Source of the DNA: Gentiana macrophylla
Lineage: Eukaryota > Streptophyta > Magnoliopsida > Gentianales > Gentianaceae
Assembly (NCBI GenBank): GCA_026214975.1
Contig: CM047809.1
Coordinates: 25,208,241 to 25,272,240, forward strand
DNA: 64,000 nt
Reading direction: 5' to 3'
Positions 1-10,495 of the stretch are shown here, piece by piece. Below the pieces are notes generated by a model. That model saw only the letters and a list, made by a program, of their open reading frames with translations. It did not search any database and was not told the origin of the DNA. Each line of letters starts with the position of its first letter. The first letter of the stretch is position 1. A program made the translations under genes and the position numbers.

Positions 1-260
1 AGGTTTCAGAATAGTCCACACTAGCTACTTGACGATTTCTGTGTACAAAAAGATGAGCTTGAAGACGTTCAACATCCCCAGTGGAGGTGTACTTAATCTT
101 GTAAACCCAACCATTGTTTATAGCATGCTTATCGGGAGGCAAATCCTCCAAATTCCCAGTGCCATTACGTTCAAGTGCATCAATTTCTTCCTGCATAACA
201 CAACGCCAACCCGGATAGCGTATAGCATCATGAAAGGTGGCATGTTTTTTCCCTTTTGAG
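1..260 (-). pseudogene. RLC-A reverse transcriptase, N-terminal end only
   Basis: The minus strand reads GWVYKIKYTSTGDVERLQAHL followed by a segment ending VDYSET, the start of the copia-type reverse transcriptase (RVT_2 family), which usually reads like GWVYKIK...RYKARLV. The catalytic YVDD region would be to the left of position 1. The stretch 261-737 between this and the integrase is the poorly conserved linker, with no recognised motif. Confidence 0.75.
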
Positions 261-737
261 AGAGCTGCCAAAGAACACTTCTACGGACAGAAAATTTATC
301 ATAATGCACAAACCAAGAAATATCAACAGGTTTACCTAAGGAGGCTGATGGAGGGGGAGGCACAGAAGATGCGGGGGGATCTATCTGCTGCCACGGAGAA
401 CCGTATGAGTAAAATAATCATGGAGCTTTATGGAAGGGGTCTTGGTACGTAAACCGCGACCCAGTACCTCTGTGCATTGAGGAAGTGCATCCGGAGGAGG
501 CACATGAACACTACCCCTGGAATCAAGCACTGCATCAGGATCATCAGCCGGGGGAAGCGGCAAAGTAAGAGCAGGAGGTGATGCCAAGATCGGATCATCA
601 TTATCATCCCACAAAGGCGGCTGATTAAAATATAATTCCCATTGAAGACGGCATGGTCAGGAAGGGAGTCAAGAAATGAAAACGTATCCTCGAAAAACTT
701 AACATCGCGGCTAACAAAAAACTCATAGGTAACAACA

Positions 738-1350
738 TCATACAACCTCCACCCTTTTTGACCGAAAGGATATCCAACAAAAAATGCATCGCCGTGACCG
801 AGAATCAAATTTATCCTTAATATGAGGGTGATTAGACATATAACATAAACATCCAAACACGCGAAGAGATGTGTAAGTAGAAGGGCGATCGAAAAGGCAT
901 TCATAAGGGGTTTTATTATCCAAAATAGGGATGGGCGTCAAATTAATTAAGTGCGCAGCCGTAAGAACACATGCTCCCAAAAAATAACGAGGCAACTTAC
1001 CCTAAAAACGCAAAGCACAAGACACATTGAGGATTTGACGATGCTTACGCTCAACACGCCCGTTTTGTTGCGCAGTATCAACACAAGAAGTATGGTGCAC
1101 TATACCCTTACCAGCCAAAAATGAGCGCAAACCGATAAATTCATGTCCATTGTCACTACGCAGATTTTAATCTTTTTGTTGAATTGAGTTTTCACCATGT
1201 GATAAAAATTACGAATCAATTGTCCAACCTCATGTTTTCCAATCATTAAATACACCAATTTAGCACGTGAAAAATAATCAATAATAGTAAGAAAAAAACG
1301 GGCATCGCAACTAGATACAACCTTATTAGGTCCTCAAATGTCACAGTGAA
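738..1350 (-). pseudogene. RLC-A integrase core and C-terminal part
   Basis: The minus strand encodes a copia integrase: a beta strand with IIDYFSRAKLVYL, the second catalytic Asp in RSDNGHEF, the catalytic Glu in NGRVERKHRQIL, and then the conserved tail HLINLTPIPILDNKTPYE and LRVFGCLCY. These match the DD35E catalytic set. The parts lie in more than one frame, and a stop replaces a residue just before KLPRYFLG near 1000. Insertion of cDNA into the host genome is the family function; this copy is inactive. Confidence 0.8.
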
Positions 1351-1945
1351 TCAAATAAAAATAGCAGTAGCTCGGTTCAAACTGACAGGAAAAGAATTAC
1401 GTGGCTTCTTGCTCGTATAACACACCTGACAGTTAAGAGCACAACCTTTATTCAAATTTTGAGCACAAACTACCCTGGGTAATGAAGACACAACAGTCAT
1501 TGAAGGATGGCCTAAACGCCGATGCCATAATAAACCTGAATCAGTAGCTGCCATAACATTAGTCTGAAAATCTGGCGTACAAACTGACCGGAAGAGATAG
1601 ACCCCACTAAATGGTACCCTAACACCAATCAGGTTCCTCGAACTGTGGTCCTGAATAATACAAAGCTTGTTAGCAAATACAATAGTGCAATGGCGGATGT
1701 CAATTAATTGGGAGACAGAGAGCAGATTGCATTCCATAGATAGAACATAAATTACATTATCCAAAGCCAGGTCATTCAATAGAACACGGCCTTTTTTCAT
1801 AGCAGTAGCACTTTTCCCATTAGGCAAGCCAACAGAAGAAGACAAATCACACAAATCGGTAAATAAATCAATATTACCGGACATATGGATGGAAGCACCC
1901 GTATCAATGATCCAATCATCAAAAGCATGCGTACCCGTTAATTTT
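1351..1945 (-). pseudogene. RLC-A protease and GAG-pre-integrase region
   Basis: An open minus-strand frame holds the copia aspartic protease motif WIIDTGASIHMSGN (DTGAS at about 1891-1905), then the LLSVSQL segment typical of copia proteases, then the GAG-pre-integrase signature LLWHRRLGHPS with paired cysteines further on (CALNCQVC). The catalytic Asp-Thr-Gly is preserved. In a working element this part matures the polyprotein and supplies the N-terminal zinc-binding part of integrase. There is no start codon of its own because it is an internal part of a polyprotein. Confidence 0.8.
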
Positions 1946-1949
1946 TTAA

Positions 1950-2399
1950 GAGGAAGTGGCGGATGATTTAAAATTCTTAACTACATAAATAATTTGGGAC
2001 CATTGATCCTCTGAAAAGGGTGGAAAATTGACTTTGACCAATTCACCAACATTAGAGCCTCCAACCTGTCGAGAACTCCCAAAATGAGAAGCAAAGTTCC
2101 GACCACAAACACCGCCATGGCCTCGCCCTCGGCTTGGTCGACCGTTGCCACGAGCAGTCCGGCCAACATGGGGGCCACCAGAGCTGCGTTCTCCCAGATA
2201 CCGATCGTGGTAACCGGTAATTTTGAAGCAGCTCTCCTTTTTCGTGTCCATTCCGTCTGCAATGAAGGTGAGTCCGGTAGCCATCTCCGGCAGCAGGTTT
2301 GGTAGGCCTGCCGGATGATGAACCAGAATCAGCAAATCTAATAGCATCAGCCCGAGGAATATCACAAGTCTCCGATACCGTCTTTATCACAAGCAACAT
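1950..2399 (-). pseudogene. RLC-A gag remnant with split zinc knuckle
   Basis: The minus strand encodes the tail of a copia capsid/nucleocapsid protein. The first half of a CCHC knuckle (HCRRNGHEKGE) is read in one frame and the last part (CFKITGYHDRY) in another, so a frameshift runs through the knuckle. Downstream comes the glycine/arginine-rich stretch usual after the knuckle. The N-terminal capsid domain of roughly 200 residues expected upstream is missing, because the PBS lies only about 100 bases away. The nucleic-acid-binding role is inferred from the family; this copy cannot make an intact protein. Confidence 0.6.
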
Positions 2400-2495
2400 G
2401 CTGTTGTGAATGAAACGAGAAAAATGCTATATGGACTTTTTTTTAGAAAAAGAGAACCATGATCGAAAAAAATTGGTTAATCTCTCATGGAGAGA

Positions 2496-2507
2496 GCTCC
2501 GATACCA
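2496..2507 (-). promoter_or_regulatory. RLC-A primer binding site (tRNA-iMet)
   Basis: The minus strand reads TGGTATCGGAGC, one base away from TGGTATCAGAGC, the usual complement of the 3' end of initiator tRNA-Met in plant copia elements. It sits directly after the LTR end. Confidence 0.75.
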
Positions 2508-2636
2508 TGATAAACTCCAAGTAATTGGAAGAAAATTCGTGTTGTTGTATTACACAATCACGAGTATTTGTAGTTACAAGATAGTAAACCCTAGATACAC
2601 AATTTACAAGACCGGACAAATATACCCTTACTAACA
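2508..2636 (-). repeat. RLC-A 5' LTR (short, about 129 bp)
   Basis: On the minus strand this stretch begins TGTTAGTAAGG and ends TTTATCA, directly followed by the PBS. Short LTRs of this size occur in several copia lineages. The partner LTR is off the window, so the outer end at 2636 is judged only from the TG...CA ends and cannot be confirmed by a TSD. Confidence 0.55.
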
Positions 2637-4006
2637 TTATTGTTTAGACTGAGGCACGTAGAACGCTTTCCTTAAGACTTTATTGCCCCGGTTAAATGCC
2701 CACGGTTATGGCAAGAAGTCTCCCAAGATACAACATTCTTTTCCTTGTTCTGGTTGTGGCACTTCAATGCGAACAAGCGGCGAACTGATCCGGCCTTGAA
2801 TATCTATGACTTTTGAAATGCAAAAAGTGCAGGCTTTTGGTATTGCAAAATGTAAGAAAAGTATGCAGAATTTTAATGCAGAAAATTCTGTATGTTTTCA
2901 TTCCATGTCTTGGGATTATATAGGTAGAGAAAATATGTTTGGAAGAGAAGCATCTCTTCAAAATTGCGGTTACAGAGGAAGTTATTTTTGTTGGAAATAA
3001 CCGAATTTTGAACGGATGCCATTCTGTTCATGAACATAAATCGAACAAATGCATTGTTTCAACAAGTTCGATCTAAACTGATGTCTACTTCGGCTAACAT
3101 AAATCACTCTACCTTTAGACATTAATTTCTCATTCACCCGATATCGAAATTGAGTGAATCAAAAGCCTAAGATCAACTACTATCTTAGTAGTTTCCAAAA
3201 CTGTTTTTAGCTCCCGGAAATTCATTCCATAACGCATTCAAATCTAGGCCTGAACTTGACTGTTCGTCACTTACACTTAAACCCATTTCGGAGCTAAAAC
3301 ATCATAAAGTTCCAACAGGAATTGCATAGATCTTCTATTAACTAGAGTCTCATTCTTAAAATATTTATCGTGGATGTGTGTGTGCGAATATATGTATTTT
3401 TTTTTATAAAAAATTATGATTTGACGTCATATTTTAATGTGCTATAAATTATAGTACAAATTCTGATATAGCTCACGTGAATTGAATTCCTTAAAATAGA
3501 GAAAACTTGTGTTTGAGTCCGTAAAACAAAAAGTCTGATTATTCCAATGTGAATGCTCTTGAAAGGTAGTAGGCTTGATTTTAAAGCTAGGCAAAAATTT
3601 GTCCAGGCAAAAAGCTTGATTTTGTAATTGTAATGATCCGACCTGAATTTACGTAATTAAATCCGATCTGAACCGTTCGGTCATGTCCCAAATTTGTTTT
3701 TGAATCACGAAGCATCTACGCAGAAAATCAATTCTAATATCATAATGTGAATGTATGTACAATACCACAGTAAAAAGGAAATAAATACAACAAGTGTTAC
3801 CGTTCCATGCCAAACACTAGGAATGCAATCCAACGTTCAATTTTGAGTTAATATCAAAATAATGATATGCTATCAAAATAAAGTACTGGCCGAAGTACTC
3901 TCCCGTCCCAAAATATAGGGAGAATGAGGGAGAAGGACAAAAATATTTCATCAATTGAGTAGAATGACAGTCTTTTGAAACTTTTGCATAAATGACAAAA
4001 CTATTT
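2637..4006. other. Non-coding DNA, nothing recognised
   Basis: AT-rich sequence between the RLC-A LTR and the minisatellite. Short open frames near 2764-3000 overlap on opposite strands and look random. No LTR ends, PBS, PPT or protein motif was found. Confidence 0.5.
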
Positions 4007-4162
4007 ATTCACTGTCGAAATTCACTGTTTAAATTCACTACCGAAATTCACTGTCGAAATTCACTAATTTTCGAAATTCATTGTCGAAATTCACTAATTT
4101 TCAGGATTCACTGTCGTAATTCACTGATTTCGCCATTCACTGGTTTTCGGGATTCACTGTTT
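4007..4162 (+). repeat. Minisatellite with TTCACT core
   Basis: About eleven copies of a TTCACT (once TTCATT) core are separated by short variable spacers of the types GTCGAAA, AATTTTC and GATTT. The usual unit is around 13 bases, with longer hybrid units alternating. Read through on the plus strand it gives a meaningless repeat rich in HCRNSL. It lies 5' of the copia RLC-B. It looks like a local tandem expansion, not part of a gene. Confidence 0.75.
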
Positions 4163-4451
4163 CTCCTTCTCGCTATAAAAATTATGCAGTGTCCTTCTCC
4201 CTATAAAAAATATGTAGTTGTCCTGTTACTTAAAAATATTCAGATTATGTCATTATCCCTAATTTTCCACAAAATATAAGCTATTATATGTTCTTAGATT
4301 TTTCACACAATATAAGTTATTCTACATTAAAAATGCAACATTTATTATTTTTTTCTCTATCTTACTTATAATAGGCAGTAATGACCGAAAATTGTGCATT
4401 TATTATAAATATTATAGCTCGATTCTTACCATATTCTCTTAGCATATAATT
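4163..4451. other. AT-rich non-coding DNA
   Basis: Low-complexity AT-rich sequence with a partial direct repeat of a CACAAAATATAAG-like phrase near 4270 and 4305. No coding or structural feature is seen. Confidence 0.4.
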
Positions 4452-4545
4452 TGCTGTAGTTATAGCATAATCCCTCTAGAATATTCTTTGTACAGTTTAT
4501 ATATGAAATACTATGAAATTGTGAATATACAACACACACAATTAT
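4452..4545 (+). repeat. RLC-B possible 5' LTR end
   Basis: This short stretch starts near TGCTGTAGTTATAGC, has a TATA-like TTTATATATG at about 4497 and ends near ACAACACACACA, a few bases before the PBS. Size and placement fit a short copia LTR. With no partner LTR the limits are a guess. Confidence 0.3.
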
Positions 4546-4557
4546 TTCCTATAATAA

Positions 4558-4569
4558 TGGTATCAGAGC
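4558..4569 (+). promoter_or_regulatory. RLC-B primer binding site (tRNA-iMet)
   Basis: TGGTATCAGAGC, an exact match to the standard plant tRNA-iMet PBS, 75 bases upstream of the gag ATG. Confidence 0.85.
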
Positions 4570-4643
4570 TTTTAGAGTCTTGGTAACTCCCCTTTCGACC
4601 CTCCACGTTCTCCTCTCTATAGCCCTCACCCCTCATTTCCACC

Positions 4644-5600
4644 ATGTCTAAACTCAACGCCGAAAGCTCCACCGCTGCTCCACCCAATCCGTCCGCCTCC
4701 ATCATCCCACTTTTTGCTCATCAAACACCAATTAAACTAGACAATACCAATTACCTTGCCTGGCATCTCCAATTTACCACACTCCTCAATGCATACGACT
4801 TGTTTGGATATGTTGATGGCACTAAAACTTGTCCACCGGCGACCATCACCGACGAGAAAGGCTCCCGTCCAAATCCTGCTAATACCATATGGACCCGACA
4901 AGATAACTTCATCCACAACACCATTCTCGGCTCCCTCGCCACTCAAGTTGCGTCCCTCATCTCCCGCCCAAAAACCAGCCGGGAAGCATGGAAAATCTTG
5001 GCTGACACCTTCGCCACGCCGTCTAGAGGCCGTATCAAGCAACTCCATCATCACCTTCGCACGATAACCAAAGGTAAGCAGCCAGTTTCTCTCTTTATGA
5101 AGGCGGTCAAAACAAGTCCGATGAAGTTGCTTCACTTGGGGCCCTTTTTGATCCTGAAGATTTAACGATCATATTCTCTACCATTTGGGGATGAGTACAT
5201 GGAACAGGTAAGAGCCGTGAAAGCACGGGGCACTTTAATCAAATTTGATGAATTGCACAAAACATTGTTGAATTTTGAAGCGGGTTTAATGGTGCAAACT
5301 CCCTCAGTCACCACCTCTCATTCAGCGTTCGCCGCTCAGAATTACCGTCGCCCCACCTCACCCAAATTTCCATGGCGCCCAAATTGCATGACCCAACCCC
5401 ACTCACTTCCGACCTCTCTCCTCTCTCGCCGTTGCACACAATCAGCCCTCTTATCAGCCACATCCATATTTAGGCAAGTGCCAACTATGTGGTGTACATG
5501 GTCACTCGGCAAAACAGTGCCCCACATACCCGTTTTTCCAGCAAATGAATACCTCTCATTCAGCTTGGCCCAGGCCTCAAGCCCACCCAGCTCAAGCCGC
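4644..5600 (+). pseudogene. RLC-B gag (capsid/nucleocapsid), frameshifted
   Basis: From the ATG at 4644 the first about 150 residues match copia gag: LDNTNYLAWHLQFTTLLNAY, then a region of the type W..D..I...I.GSLA, then TSREAWKILADTFA and RGRIKQL. The frame is lost around 5095-5165. The gag resumes at about 5205 (VRAVKARGTLIKFDELHKTL) and, after another shift, gives the CCHC knuckle CQLCGVHGHSAKQC at about 5479-5520. Gag packages element RNA into virus-like particles. Start choice: first ATG after the PBS, in a good reading context. At least two frameshifts make it non-functional. Confidence 0.8.
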
Positions 5601-5604
5601 TCCC

Positions 5605-5815
5605 GATTCCTAGCTCCTCGATAGCGGCGCCTCACATCATATGACCTCCAACCTGAATCTTCTTTCCTTACACGAACCATATCATGGTCCAGACGACATC
5701 ATCATTGGTGTTGGGCGTGCCTTGCCCATCGCACATTCGGGTTCTGCTACTTTACCCTCTCCTAATTTTACCTTTAAATTATCAAATGTTTTATGTGTAC
5801 CGAAGCTTTTGATCG
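5605..5815 (+). pseudogene. RLC-B protease, 3' truncated by insertion
   Basis: The catalytic motif LDSGASHHMTS is intact, with DSGA at 5620-5631, followed in frame by LHEPYHGPDD and the C-terminal strand LSNVLCVPKLL. A stop codon (TAG at about 5611) precedes the motif in frame. The coding sequence ends exactly where the RLG-1 LTR starts. Confidence 0.8.
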
Positions 5816-7241
5816 TGTGCAAAGCACTTACTAGCAATAGGACTAGGTCTATCGTAGTAGAGTACGGGCAAGTCAATGTCGATCCCACAGAGACTCGCAA
5901 GAACGTCTAATTATCTAGATAGAGCTTGTCACAATTAATGATCTACGACCAACTATACTCTAAACGGTAGTAAAACTGGTGCCACGAACTAACAATACTT
6001 CGCTAGTTCTCACAAAGGAAACAAGAGTTTCTAATGTATTAGTTCAATTATGAGTAATTAGTTATTTCCCCCGCACATGCAATAGTCCTCCCCATTGGTG
6101 AATTTAATTCATTATCAGCTACGGGTACAACTCATAACCCTATCTACTCCGACCATGGTAGTAGACAATCTATATGCAAGATACCCTCCGTAATTGGTCC
6201 GTAATAGCCCATACGCATAAAGAACTAGAGCTGTCGATATTGAGCGCTAACTCATACCGCAAACCCGCCTAGACAGCTGTCTACACTGATCAACACGTTC
6301 CTAGGGTCCATCAAGATAATGTCCAAATTAACACTACACTATTAATATTTCATGCTAATTTTATGAAGACATGCAAATAGTTGATCAGGCTACTAACATG
6401 TAAATTAAATCTATCAATCAACGTAGCTGGCGCCGATTATCATGAATTGGTAATTTACTAGGTATTCAGATCTAGCGATATAGACGGTCGCAGATCTGAA
6501 GAACACAATCACTATTTCATGATTTCTTGAACAACGAATTAGATCTATAACACATGGGGTAAAATAAACTAACTACTACATAATTAAACTAAATAGGCAA
6601 TTAAAACATACAAGTCAAATAGAACAACGACAGATCTACATCTTGGAAAAGACAGAAAATCATACCCTCAAAGATGAGCGTAGATCTCCCTTGGATCTCT
6701 CCTAAGGCGGCGACTACTTCGTCTCTCCGACCAGAACTCATAAAATAATAAAATAAAGAACAAAGAACTTTTATTGCATAATTTTGCCTTGAATTCTGAG
6801 GCGAAGCCTCTTATTTATAGCTACATAAACCGACTTAGAAACACCTAGATCTACCCCTCGTCCAAGAAAACGCATATCGGTGATTCTGGAACCTCGGTAA
6901 GTCGGCAGCAGACCTCGGTAAACCGGGGGTATTTTGTCCTTTTTTCTCTACCGACTTAGCTTGGAAGGTTCTGGAATACCTTATGCCCAATCCTTTCGTT
7001 CAGTCCACACCAGATTCATCCATGATGCTCAGCCCAATATTCCGTATCCTGAAAATAGTCAAATAATGCACGAAATAATATCAAAATAGGGAAAATACGC
7101 TAAGTGCAAAATACTCGACTCACGAACCCGACATATGATATTCAACTTAAATGGTTCATATTTATAGGTCGAAACAACTATTTTTAGCTCGTAATGGACA
7201 GAATGTTGATGCCGTAGGATAGACTATTTTAAGCGTCATCA
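5816..7241 (-). repeat. RLG-1 3' LTR
   Basis: On the minus strand the LTR starts TGATGACGC right after the PPT and ends GCTTTGCACA at the copia junction. Near its end is the phrase GTGGGATCGAC (minus) that recurs in the U5 region of the other gypsy LTRs here. It carries CTCGGTAA and CTCGGTAAACCGGGG motifs near 6892-6928, which recur inside the element near 12540. Confidence 0.75.
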
Positions 7242-7256
7242 ACTACCCCCCACTAG
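7242..7256 (-). promoter_or_regulatory. RLG-1 polypurine tract
   Basis: The minus strand reads CTAGTGGGGGGTAGT, immediately before the LTR's TGATGACG. A phrase of the type CTCGAGGACGAGCAAAGG lies just upstream; the same GGACGAGCAAA phrase precedes the PPT of RLG-2. It would prime plus-strand DNA synthesis. Confidence 0.8.
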
Positions 7257-8685
7257 CCCTTTGCTCGTCCTCGAGCAGAGTATCAAGGCGGTATGTACCT
7301 CCAAGAGCAACCTCCATCAACTACCACATATTCAATAAAGATTTCCGGCAGAACATACATTAAGCCACAATCCATAAGCTCCCCATTAATCACTACTTAT
7401 CATGCATCAATGTGTCGTGTGATGAATCAGTCATGATAGTGCATTCATGAGGAGAATCAAGTTGTATTAACCCCACAAACGTAACTTACCTGCGCATACA
7501 CTCCCTCATCTTGCTTTCAGACTTGGTTACACAACATGGTACCTTAATTGGGCCGCGCGGACTTAGGGACTGAATATCACTCTTAAGTCCTCGTTTGCTT
7601 CTTTTCATGCGAGGGTCGTGCCCTTTTTACACGTGTTCGCTTCCCTCACTGCCTTTATTGCATATATTTTTCTTTTCAGTTTTCAAATTTTTTTTGGGCT
7701 GGTTTTCTAACTATTTTTTTTTTCTCTCTCTCTCTCTCAAGCCCGTTTTGTCTCGGTTACCTCTTTTGGCATTCAAGTTGCTTCCTTTGTCCTACAAAAA
7801 TTCGTTAAAGTATATAGACAAACAAATATTGATTTCCGGTTAAAACAATTTATCATCTATTCTCAAGCACTTCTCACTCAGATTATGTGCTCAAATATTG
7901 AGTGCAATGATAGATTAACAATTAATAAGTTACTACTTCATGCAACATAATATATGCTCATTCTTCCATACTAAATTGAATCGCTATAGCTAACTTCAAA
8001 TTGTTCTTGGGCTCCTTTTTCTACTGATTCCTTACTCGGACACGTGCAATAAGCAAGCTAAAAATAGTGTTAAATTTTTCAAAATTATTCCCTTTTTCGA
8101 TTATCCAGCTAAGACACATATCCCCCCCACTTATTATAGACACTGTCCCCAATGACAAATAATAAAGAAAAGAAAAGGTACTTAGCTCTGGAATTGGTCG
8201 GCTGAGTCAAAGGAAATCCTGGAGCAGAATCGTTAGCTCCTAGGTCATCCATCTTCCAACTTGTTACCTATTTTCCAAAATACTCCGAAAACTATGAGTA
8301 ACATGCGAAGGGCAATAAGATAATAAGGTGGCGATAATTGTGCATGCCGGAGGAATGCTCGTTTAAGCCACTTTATTCTTTATTGGCCTAAACAAGACGC
8401 GAAAACTTATACAAAGGTATCACATGAGAATTGTGAAGGAAAAAACCACATATATCTCTAGCAAGATGACCGAAGATATGTGTGATGAAAAAAACCTTGC
8501 GATTGTCATGCTACTTTATTGACTCAAAATAACATAAAATAAAAAATAAAAAGCAATAAATAAGGGTTTAGAAATAGTTTTGAGTTTATAGTCGCCAGCT
8601 CGACTGTAATAATATGGCTCCTTTATTCGTATTTTGGATCCGTCAACATAAAGACTTCCAACTCAGGGTTATACTTGTGCTCTAG
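7257..8685 (-). other. RLG-1 long non-coding 3' region
   Basis: This is the space between the pol tail and the PPT. I see no coding motif. It contains a second PPT-like box at 8119-8134. The open frame at 7595-7843 on the other strand is a T-rich low-complexity run and is not a gene. An env-position ORF such as those of RLG-2 and RLG-4 is absent here. Confidence 0.6.
8119..8134 (-). promoter_or_regulatory. RLG-1 second (internal) PPT-like box
   Basis: On the minus strand ATAAGTGGGGGGATA follows a phrase CATTGGGGACAGTGTC. Equivalent boxes lie at a similar distance upstream of the LTR in RLG-2 and RLG-3, and after the env-position ORF in RLG-4. Function is not known from the sequence. Confidence 0.6.
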
Positions 8686-9940
8686 TTAATGCTTCAGTCT
8701 GTGGCCATTTACTATGAAAGTCTTCCCAGAGTATTCATTTCTAACTTCACATGCACCTGAATTGAAGACTTTGGTGACTACATGTGGTCCATACCATCTA
8801 GACTTCAGCTTCCCAGAAAAAAGATGAAGACGCGAATTATATACCAGCACCTTATCTCCAACTTGAAATGTGCGGTTCAGAATCTTTTTATCGTGCATGC
8901 GCTTCGTTCTTTCTTGTAAATCTTTGCATTCTCATACACTTGAAGTCTAAACTCCACCAATCTATTCAACTCTAGAATTCTCTTTTCACCGGATAAGTTC
9001 TCATCCATGTTTAAAAACCTCGTAGCCCATAGCGCTCGGTGCTCGAGTTCTACCGGTAAATGACACGCTTTTCCAAACACAATCATATACAGTGACATCC
9101 CAATTTTGGTCCTATAAGCTGTTCTATACTCCATAAGAGCGTCATCTAATTTCAAAGACCAATATTTCCTCGTGGGATGCACAGTCTTCTCTAAGATCCT
9201 CTTAATCTCTCTGTTCATGACTTCTATTTGTCCACTCCCATATCTCATCATCAATTTCTCAAACAACCTATTACAGAAATGACTCCCTCCGTCACTAATT
9301 ATACCTCTGGGCACTCCAAACCTCGTCAAAATATTTTTCGTAAGAAACCTCTGGACAACCCTGGCATAATTAGTAGGTGTAGCCACTGCCTTCACCCATT
9401 TGGAAACATAGTCAACTGCTACCAGGATGTTACGATTTGATTCTGACGATGTGAAAGGCCCAACAAAATCAATTCCCCAAACATCGAATAACTACACTTC
9501 TAAGATACTCTGCAGTGGCATCTCATTCCGCTTCGAAATGTTACCGGTTATTTGACAGGAATGACAGGCTCTTGTAAACTCATAAGCAGATTTATGAATT
9601 ATTGGCCAATAGAATCCACACAGCAATATCTTTGTGGCTGTCTTTGTCTGGCCTATAGTGACCTCCAGCTTCTCTAGAATGACATAGGTGCAAAATACTT
9701 GGAATCTCATCATCATGGACGCATTTCCTAAGAATAGCATCAAGGCACATCTTGTATAGGTAGGGATCGTCCCAATGATAAAGCTTCAGATACGTGAAAT
9801 ACTTCTTCTTATCCGCATTTGTGAATTCCGGTGGTAGGTACCTTCCTGCTAGATAATTGACAATGTTAGCAAACCAAGGGTATACCTTGCCCACTCTTGA
9901 TGTATTTTGTCGGGGCTGAGATTCAATTCGAGCTACCACT
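8686..9940 (-). pseudogene. RLG-1 integrase
   Basis: The minus strand encodes, in order, the zinc-binding domain (LHLCHSREAGGH then ACHSCQITGN), the core with second Asp in [12 protein letters not shown], and the region [16 protein letters not shown] with catalytic Glu. Then follow the segment [16 protein letters not shown] and the tail RTFQVGDKVLVYNSRLHLF ending in FIVNGHRLKH. There is no chromodomain. About 13 residues normally lying between RYG and SGQ are missing, so the core is shortened just before the catalytic Glu. Frame changes occur near 9480-9600 and 8890. It would insert cDNA into the genome; this copy cannot. Confidence 0.8.
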
Positions 9941-9957
9941 GAGACGGAAAAAAGTTG

Positions 9958-10495
9958 TTAATCAGGGAAGCTCTCTCTGATCTCAGTTGGTTGCTCTTCT
10001 TCCAGCAAAGTTAATCTTGGCAGGTGATCAGCCACCTGGTTCTCAGATCCCTTTTTATCTTTAATCTCCCCATCAAACTCTTGTAAAGGTTGAATCCATC
10101 TCAATAATCTCGGCTTGGAGTCTTGATTGGTTAGAAGGTACTTCAAAGCTGTATGGTCAGTGAATACAGTGACTTTCGATCCTATCAGATAAGGTCGAAA
10201 CTTGTCAAATGCAAAGATGACAACTAAGAGTTCCTTCTCTATAGTTGCATAATTTCTCTGGGTACTGTTAAGGGTGACTGGCGTAATAGATAGGTTTAAA
10301 GATTTTATCCTCCCTTTGTCCCAGGGCTGCTTCAACTGCCCTGTCGCTTGCATGACTCAAAAGCAAAAAAGGTTTGTTCCAATCTGGTGCTACAATAATT
10401 GGGTCGGTTATAAGCATTTGCTTCAATGTGTTGAACACTTTCTTGCACTCTTCTCCAAACACAAAAGGTACATCTTTTGCAAGTAATTCCGTCAA
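9958..10495 (-). pseudogene. RLG-1 RNase H
   Basis: The minus strand gives the RT connection region ([13 protein letters not shown]) and then the gypsy RNase [45 protein letters not shown] and [11 protein letters not shown]. The conserved Glu and Asp positions are present. A frame change near 10300 separates the halves. This domain removes the RNA strand during reverse transcription. Confidence 0.8.

Larger units (their letters stand above)
1..2636 (-). mobile_element. RLC-A: Ty1/copia element, 3' part beyond window
   Basis: Reading the minus strand from 2636 down gives, in order, a short LTR, a tRNA-iMet primer binding site, a gag remnant, a protease motif, a GAG-pre-integrase region, the integrase core and the start of the copia reverse transcriptase, which runs off the left edge. 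This protease-integrase-RT order defines Ty1/copia. The coding parts lie in several frames with stops, so the copy is dead. Only about 100 bases separate the PBS from the gag zinc-knuckle region, so most of gag is deleted. The rest of RT, RNase H and the 3' LTR lie outside the window. Confidence 0.85.
4452..5815 (+). mobile_element. RLC-B: 5' half of a copia element, cut by RLG-1
   Basis: A probable short LTR is followed by a perfect tRNA-iMet PBS, a copia gag, a CCHC knuckle and a protease. At 5815, directly after the conserved LSNVLCVPKLLI segment of the copia protease, the copia sequence stops and the LTR end of the minus-strand gypsy RLG-1 begins. The remainder of RLC-B is not found on the other side of the nest, so it was deleted or lies outside the window. 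Confidence 0.8.

Noticed and set aside
4007..4162. CRISPR-like array
   Set aside because: Units are short, imperfect and without unique spacers, and the window is plant DNA; it is a minisatellite.
7595..7843. 82-codon open frame rich in Phe and Leu, transmembrane-like
   Set aside because: It lies antisense in the T-rich 3' non-coding region of RLG-1 and has no homologous ORF in the other gypsy elements.
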